Origin: Bacteroidota bacterium | Lineage (GTDB): Bacteria > Bacteroidota > Bacteroidia > 2-12-FULL-35-15 | Direction: 5' to 3' | Assembly: GCA_023251805.1 (NCBI GenBank) | Contig: JAHEYB010000034.1 | Coordinates: 1-37,769, forward strand | DNA length: 37,769 nucleotides | In this document: in pieces, positions 33,672-37,769 of the stretch | Position numbering within the stretch: position 1 is the stretch's first letter | How the letters are laid out: every line of letters starts with the position of its first letter | Notes under the pieces: model-generated | Told to the model about the DNA's origin: nothing | Database searches by the model: none | The model's input: only the letters and a program-made list of their open reading frames with translations | Translations under genes and position numbers: made by a program

Positions 33672-34607
33672 ATGAAACCAATTATAGAACCGGTTGCAAA
33701 AAATATTTTAGAATCTGAACTTTCTGCAGATAAATTTATTCGTGAAACTAATAATGGTGATAACCTTATTTATATCATCACTCATCACGATTCTCCCAAC
33801 GTTATGAAAGAAATTGCTCGGTTAAGAGAGCATACATTTCGTGTTGCAGGTGGCGGTACCGGTCATGAAATTGATATTGATGAATTTGATACCGCTGACG
33901 CTCCTTACAAACAACTGATTGTTTGGAATGCGATAGAAAAAGAAATTGTTGGTGGTTATCGTTATATAAAATTAAAAGACGCTCCTGTAATTAATGGAGT
34001 TGTTCATGTTGCTACGACCGAACTGTTTAATTTTTCTGATACGTTTGTAAAAAAATATGTCCCTGAAACTATTGAATTGGGACGATCATTTGTTCAACCA
34101 AAGTATCAACCTTCTGTTGATAATCGCAAAGGATTATTTTCTCTGGATAATCTCTGGGATGGTCTCGGAGCAATTGTTGTGGACAATCCCGATGTGAAAC
34201 ATTTTTACGGAAAAGTAACCATGTATACCGATTTTAATGTCAATGCTCGTGATTATATTCTCTCTTTTATGAATTACTTTTTTCCGGATAAAGAAAAACT
34301 AGTTTATCCCATAGAACCTTTAGGTTTAAAAACGGATACAAGTGATTTTTTAAAAGCAATAAACGGATTATCCTACAAAGATGCGCATCGTGTTTTAGGG
34401 CAGTTTGTGCGAGAAAAAGGAGAACACATTCCTCCATTAGTAAATGCGTATATGAATCTTTCGGCTACAATGAAAATGTTTGGAACAGCTATGAACTCCC
34501 ACTTTGGTGAAGTAGAAGAAACCGGAATTTTGGTAACCATTGCTGACATTTACGATACCAAAAAGGAACGTCACATCAATACATACTCACCTACGAAATA
34601 CGAATAA
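33672..34607 (+). CDS. GNAT-type N-acyltransferase, probable first step of glycine/ornithine lipid synthesis (GlsB/OlsB-like)
   Basis: The 311-residue protein belongs to the OlsB/GlsB acyltransferase group (hemolysin-like N-acyltransferases): LREHTFRVAGGGTGHEIDID, WNAIEKEIVGGYRYI, TIELGRSFVQPKYQP and LWDGLGAIVVDNPDVKHFYG are the conserved blocks in order. It would transfer a 3-hydroxy-acyl chain from acyl-ACP to the amine of glycine or ornithine, giving the monoacyl product for the neighbouring O-acyltransferase 27 bases upstream. Both genes face the same way and are likely one operon. The last five codons (PTKYE plus stop) come from the left inverted repeat of the GxxExxY element, so the natural C-terminus may have been altered. 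Confidence 0.85.
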   Translation: MKPIIEPVAKNILESELSADKFIRETNNGDNLIYIITHHDSPNVMKEIARLREHTFRVAGGGTGHEIDIDEFDTADAPYKQLIVWNAIEKEIVGGYRYIKLKDAPVINGVVHVATTELFNFSDTFVKKYVPETIELGRSFVQPKYQPSVDNRKGLFSLDNLWDGLGAIVVDNPDVKHFYGKVTMYTDFNVNARDYILSFMNYFFPDKEKLVYPIEPLGLKTDTSDFLKAINGLSYKDAHRVLGQFVREKGEHIPPLVNAYMNLSATMKMFGTAMNSHFGEVEETGILVTIADIYDTKKERHINTYSPTKYE

Positions 34608-34623
34608 GGGCGAATTACGAATT
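34591..34623 (+). repeat. Left inverted repeat of the GxxExxY element
   Basis: This 33-base sequence matches the complement of 35074-35106 at 30 of 33 positions. It overlaps the last codons and stop of the N-acyltransferase gene. It is built of ACGAAT/ACGAAA words. Confidence 0.85.
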
Positions 34624-34640
34624 TTCTGCGAGAAAAATTT

Positions 34641-35039
34641 ATGAGTGTTTTAAAAAGAAACGATATAGTTTATGCTGAGTTGAGTTATAAGGTGGTTGGA
34701 GTTTTATATTCTGTCCATAAAGAAATGGGATATGGGTTTTTAGAGCGCTATTATCAAAAAGCAATTGCAGTAGAATTAAAAAGAAATGGTATTCCCTTTA
34801 AAGAGCAGGTTAGAGTTGAGTTAATTATTGCAGGAAAAGTCATCACATCAGGAATCGTTGATTTTATAATAGATGACAAAATTATTTTAGAAATAAAACA
34901 AGGAAATACTTTTTTAAAAACAAATATTGATCAAGTGAACAGTTATTTGAAAATGTCTAAGCTTCAATTAGGAATTATAGCAAATTTTACATCAAGAGGT
35001 TTGTTGTATAAAAGAATAGTAAACACTATTTTAAATTAG
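34641..35039 (+). CDS. GxxExxY family protein
   Basis: The 132-residue protein is a typical member of the GxxExxY family (PD-(D/E)XK-like fold). The name motif is G32-x-x-E35-x-x-Y38 in GYGFLERYYQKAIAVEL. The nuclease-like core is VDFIIDDKIILEIK (Asp74, Glu84, Lys86), followed by IDQVNSYLKMSKLQLGIIAN, whose Gln98 and Tyr102 also fit. The family is found in many copies in Bacteroidota, mostly with unknown function, and its fold suggests a DNA- or RNA-cutting activity. The gene lies between 33-base inverted repeats and has no partner gene. An element moved as a unit is therefore plausible; no transposase is seen. Confidence 0.9.
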   Translation: MSVLKRNDIVYAELSYKVVGVLYSVHKEMGYGFLERYYQKAIAVELKRNGIPFKEQVRVELIIAGKVITSGIVDFIIDDKIILEIKQGNTFLKTNIDQVNSYLKMSKLQLGIIANFTSRGLLYKRIVNTILN

Positions 35040-35040
35040 T

Positions 35041-35134
35041 AATTCGTGCATATTTGTATTTCGTACTACATTTAATTCGTATTTCGCCTTGATTCGTATT
35101 TCGTAGTATATTTAAATTCGTAATTCGTAGTATT
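35041..35134 (+). repeat. Right repeat block of the GxxExxY element
   Basis: Three partial copies of an AATTCGTATTTCGTAGTA-type unit start near 35041, 35074 and 35114. The middle one (35074-35106) is the inverted partner of 34591-34623. The block ends one base before the engB ATG at 35136. Confidence 0.85.
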
Positions 35135-35135
35135 C

Positions 35136-35738
35136 ATGGAAATTAAATCCGCAAAATTTTTAATCAGTAGTACGGATGTTGCAAAATGTCCCAGTCCTAT
35201 AAAACCCGAATATGCGTTTATCGGTCGTTCGAATGTTGGAAAATCTTCTCTCATCAACATGCTGGTGGATCGCAAAGACCTTGCTAAAACCTCAGGAAAA
35301 CCAGGTAAAACGCAACTCATCAATCATTTTGGTATAAATGATAATTGGTATTTGGTTGATTTACCAGGATATGGTTATGCAAAAGTATCTAAAGAAAAAA
35401 GAGATATATTTCAAGCCTATATTTCAGAATATATTCTCGATAGAAAAAATTTAATGTGTCTTTTTGTGTTAATTGATTCACGATTAGAGCCTCAAAAAAT
35501 TGACCTTGAATTTATGGATTGGTGTGGCGAAAAAGGAGTTTCCTTCGTGATGGTTTTTACCAAAATTGATAAACTATCTAAAAAGAAAATTTCAGATAAT
35601 ATAAACCATTATAAAGAAGAAATGGGAAAACATTGGGATGAACTGCCGGAATGTTTTTACACTTCTTCAGAAAAAAAAGAGGGAAGAGATGAACTTCTTT
35701 CTTTTATTGAAAAAACAAATAAACTATTTAAAGCCTAA
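35136..35738 (+). CDS. engB: Ribosome biogenesis GTPase EngB/YsxC/YihA
   Basis: The 200-residue GTPase has all GTP-binding motifs in order: G1 GRSNVGKS (30-37), G2 around Thr60 in PGKTQLIN, G3 DLPGYG (75-80), G4 TKID (142-145) and G5 near [13 protein letters not shown]. YsxC helps assemble the large ribosomal subunit and is widely essential. The length is normal for the family. The start is ATG 35136, directly behind the repeat block. The promoter or leader of this gene may therefore lie in the repeats. Confidence 0.95.
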   Translation: MEIKSAKFLISSTDVAKCPSPIKPEYAFIGRSNVGKSSLINMLVDRKDLAKTSGKPGKTQLINHFGINDNWYLVDLPGYGYAKVSKEKRDIFQAYISEYILDRKNLMCLFVLIDSRLEPQKIDLEFMDWCGEKGVSFVMVFTKIDKLSKKKISDNINHYKEEMGKHWDELPECFYTSSEKKEGRDELLSFIEKTNKLFKA

Positions 35739-35744
35739 GAATTT

Positions 35745-35790
35745 AACACAAAAAAACCTTCTCAATTACGAGAAGGTTTTTTTTTGTGTT
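35745..35790. terminator. Bidirectional terminator between engB and the type B cargo gene
   Basis: AACACAAAAAAACCTTCTC pairs with GAGAAGGTTTTTTTTTGTGTT around a 6-base loop (aattac). The A and T tracts allow it to serve both converging genes. Confidence 0.95.
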
Positions 35791-35799
35791 AAATAAGAA

Positions 35800-37623
35800 T
35801 TATTTATTGCGAACTAAACTAATAAATCCTTTAGTGCTATAATCTTTGTTAGTGACAGAAACTGCTTTCAAAATGTAGAAATAAGTTCCATCAGTACACT
35901 CAAGTCCTGCTGTTGTTCTTCCATCCCACTTAATAGTTGCAGCTTCCGCTTCCCAAATTTTAAGTCCCCAACGATCGTAAATTTCTACTTGGAATTCTTT
36001 TAATCCCGAACTGTTTACATACCAAGCATCATTATTTCCATCGTTGTTTGGAGAGAAAATGTTAGGAATATTTATGAATTCAAATACATCCACATCAATT
36101 GTGAAACAAACCGAATCAGTACATCCGTTTGCATTTCCTGCTGTTAAACACACTGTTTGCGGTCCGTTTGCAGAATAAGGGTGCGAAGGGTTTTGAGCAG
36201 TTGAAGAACTTCCATCACCAAAATCCCATAACCAAGTTGTTGCACCGCCTGTACTTAAATCGGTAAAGTTATAAGTGAAACCCGCTGATGTAGTATCAAA
36301 TGCCGCAGTAGGAGGAGTAGATACGTTCACAGTACAAGAAACAGGATCAGAATAACAACCTACAGAGTTTGTGTCAATTACAGTTATTGGTCCGCCTGTT
36401 GCACCCCAATCAACTGTGATAGTGTTTGTACCGTTACCGGAAGTGATTGTAGTTCCTAGTGGTGTAGACCAAACATAATTTGTTCCGCCTGATGCAGTAA
36501 ATATATTTCCTGTTGAATTCACACAAACATCAGCACAAGCAAAAACAGGGTCAGCCAATTTTGCTCGTGATAAAATATATGGTGAGTTAGAAAAATCTGT
36601 CCAAGCTAATTTTTTATTATCATTATAAGCTCCGGCAGTTACAGTTACAGTTCCCATATTGTTCCACAAAGCAGCAGTTGGAGAATTCCATTTTGCTAAT
36701 CCATCCCACGGGCCATCCGTAACTAAGTTGTAAAAAACATCTATGTCAGCATTGTCAACACCCGCTGTTCTAGTAATTTGGTGATAGAACAATGCTGTAA
36801 CTTTACACATTGTCGTATCAATTTGAGTTACATTAAAACCATCAGTCGTAGCAGTGTTGTTTCCTAAGCGTCCAGTAAAAACATTTGCTGCACCTGATGC
36901 AGGAGTTAATTTAAGTTCGCGGTAACGCAATGTTCCAGTACTTGAACCTGTAGGAAATGAATAAACGGAAGTTGAATTAGTTGCTCTGGATAATGTTCCG
37001 CCAAATGCACTGCTCACAAATCCTTCAGCACCAAAAACGGTTGCGTTTGTAACAGCAGCAACAGCAGGATTATCAATAAACATAGTATTCGTTTGTGTTT
37101 CTAATTCTCTGTCATTGATTGTTAATATTCCGGTTGTACCAACTCTTGCATTTACCAATTGTAATGTTTTTTTACGGTCAGCAACAGTTGCACCAGCCCC
37201 GCTTAAAGTAAGATTATTGAAGGTCGTAACCGTTGCAGTAGTGCTTGTAATAAATTGTTGCAAGTCGCCATTAAAATCTACAGTACTTAAGTCTGCAGTA
37301 AATGTTGCATCGTTGGTCCAGTCTTGCTCAACAAAAATAGTTCCGTCTCCTTGTAATGTAGAACCATTTGTTAAAAATACACTTCCCGGAGTTCCGCTAT
37401 TCGCAATGGTCATTGTACCATTGTTTTCAAATACAGGAGTTGTTCCTGCTGCACCATCATTTTGGAATCCACCATTTATTTGAACAATTGCAGCAGAAGC
37501 AGTAAATACTTGTGCACCATTGTTAAAGAAAATAGTTTGAGCAACTGCAGTGGAACCTATTCCACCAACCAATGCCAAAACCGACAATGATTTGCTCAAA
37601 TTAAGTTGTAGTTTTATTTTCAT
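35800..37623 (-). CDS. T9SS type B cargo protein with PKD domain (gliding-motility C-terminal domain)
   Basis: I use ATG 37621-37623 as start, giving 607 residues, because MKIKLQLNLSKSLSVLALVG is a clean signal peptide (ending AVAQ) and the longer frame only adds MLKIWFLTKKSVIF. The N-terminal part is beta-helix-like (FENNGTMTIANSGTPGSVF) with a YSFPTGSSTGTLRYREL module similar to the FVFPLGD module of the type A cargos, followed by Ig-like and PKD domains (TWLWDFGDGSSSTAQNPSHP). The C-terminus is the type B sorting domain: IPNIFSPNNDGNNDAWYVN, EIYDRWGLKIWEA, WDGRTTAGLECTDGTYFYIL. Such domains direct export by T9SS; they are common in gliding Bacteroidota, but no gliding gene is seen here. 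A TATTTTTG box (37650-37657) lies just upstream. Confidence 0.9.
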   Translation of the reverse strand: MKIKLQLNLSKSLSVLALVGGIGSTAVAQTIFFNNGAQVFTASAAIVQINGGFQNDGAAGTTPVFENNGTMTIANSGTPGSVFLTNGSTLQGDGTIFVEQDWTNDATFTADLSTVDFNGDLQQFITSTTATVTTFNNLTLSGAGATVADRKKTLQLVNARVGTTGILTINDRELETQTNTMFIDNPAVAAVTNATVFGAEGFVSSAFGGTLSRATNSTSVYSFPTGSSTGTLRYRELKLTPASGAANVFTGRLGNNTATTDGFNVTQIDTTMCKVTALFYHQITRTAGVDNADIDVFYNLVTDGPWDGLAKWNSPTAALWNNMGTVTVTAGAYNDNKKLAWTDFSNSPYILSRAKLADPVFACADVCVNSTGNIFTASGGTNYVWSTPLGTTITSGNGTNTITVDWGATGGPITVIDTNSVGCYSDPVSCTVNVSTPPTAAFDTTSAGFTYNFTDLSTGGATTWLWDFGDGSSSTAQNPSHPYSANGPQTVCLTAGNANGCTDSVCFTIDVDVFEFINIPNIFSPNNDGNNDAWYVNSSGLKEFQVEIYDRWGLKIWEAEAATIKWDGRTTAGLECTDGTYFYILKAVSVTNKDYSTKGFISLVRNK

Positions 37624-37649
37624 AATAGATAGTATAAGGAGTATATAAG

Positions 37650-37657
37650 CAAAAATA
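37650..37657 (-). promoter_or_regulatory. -7 promoter box of the type B cargo gene
   Basis: Minus-strand TATTTTTG matches TANNTTTG and lies 26 bases before the chosen ATG. This supports the shorter start, because the longer frame would begin upstream of the box. Confidence 0.55.
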
Positions 37658-37717
37658 ACTGATTTTTTTGTCAAAAACCAAATTTTTAACATAAATATAG
37701 ATGCAATTTTTAACCCT

Positions 37718-37769
37718 ATGGTTGCTTCTTCACAATTAATTCCATTTTTTCAGCAAAATGCTGCGCAAA
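37718..37769 (+). CDS. Possible start of a gene leaving the right edge
   Basis: An ATG at 37718 opens a frame (MVASSQLIPFFQQNAAQ) that runs to the end of the window. It is divergent from the type B cargo gene, which would be a normal layout. With only 17 codons no family can be named. Confidence 0.3.
   Translation, partial: MVASSQLIPFFQQNAAQ

Noticed and set aside
35041-35134. Possible CRISPR array in the repeat block before engB
   Set aside because: The copies are imperfect, unevenly spaced and contiguous, with no unique spacers of constant length and no cas genes nearby.
37624-37692. Longer start for the type B cargo protein
   Set aside because: It adds a second hydrophobic stretch ahead of a clean signal peptide and places the start upstream of the -7 box.

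Overview
The window is AT-rich DNA from a member of the Bacteroidota, probably a free-living or environmental lineage near Flavobacteriales, Sphingobacteriales or Chitinophagales (the order is a guess). The evidence is five type IX secretion (T9SS) cargo-type proteins with C-terminal sorting domains, a PorV/PorQ-family protein next to a C25 gingipain-like protease, a GxxExxY protein, glycine-lipid-type acyltransferases, and several TANNTTTG-like -7 promoter boxes of the Bacteroidota type. No tRNA, rRNA, CRISPR array, transposase or phage module was recognised.

Layout. 1-1928 (-): an envelope glycosylation operon (methyltransferase, GT2 polyprenyl-phosphate glycosyltransferase, start of a multi-membrane glycosyltransferase running off the left edge). 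2047-8740 (+): a tightly coupled operon of a PorV/PorQ-family barrel, a 1668-aa C25 protease (PorU2-like) and a DUF6973-like secreted protein. 8831-11564 (+): lnt and hemH, with a repeat-rich spacer. 11628-31553: a long region of secreted and surface proteins, almost all on the minus strand, interrupted by two convergent membrane/spermidine-synthase-like genes at 23.1-25.3 kb. 32041-35738 (+): a START-domain protein, an O-acyltransferase and N-acyltransferase pair (glycine/ornithine lipid type), a GxxExxY gene between inverted repeats, and engB/ysxC. 35800-37623 (-): a T9SS type B cargo with a PKD domain.

The most interesting signal is a duplicated three-gene cassette on the minus strand: a T9SS cargo protein, then a small secreted four-cysteine protein (C-x10-C-x32/33-C-x10-C), a terminator, a promoter box touching that terminator, a ~290-aa lipoprotein, and a second terminator. 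One copy is at 22.4-17.9 kb and the other at 28.1-25.4 kb. Both the small proteins and the lipoproteins are paralogous pairs. I do not recognise either family, and the conserved order suggests a functional surface system. A second lead is the GxxExxY gene at 34641-35039, flanked by 33-bp inverted repeats that match at 30 of 33 positions. One repeat supplies the last codons of the upstream gene and the other lies just before engB.

How the genes may work together (inference): the PorV/PorU2-like operon could process or anchor T9SS cargo, while the cargo clusters supply cell-surface adhesins. The cassettes may be self-contained surface modules whose small protein and lipoprotein assist or accompany their cargo.
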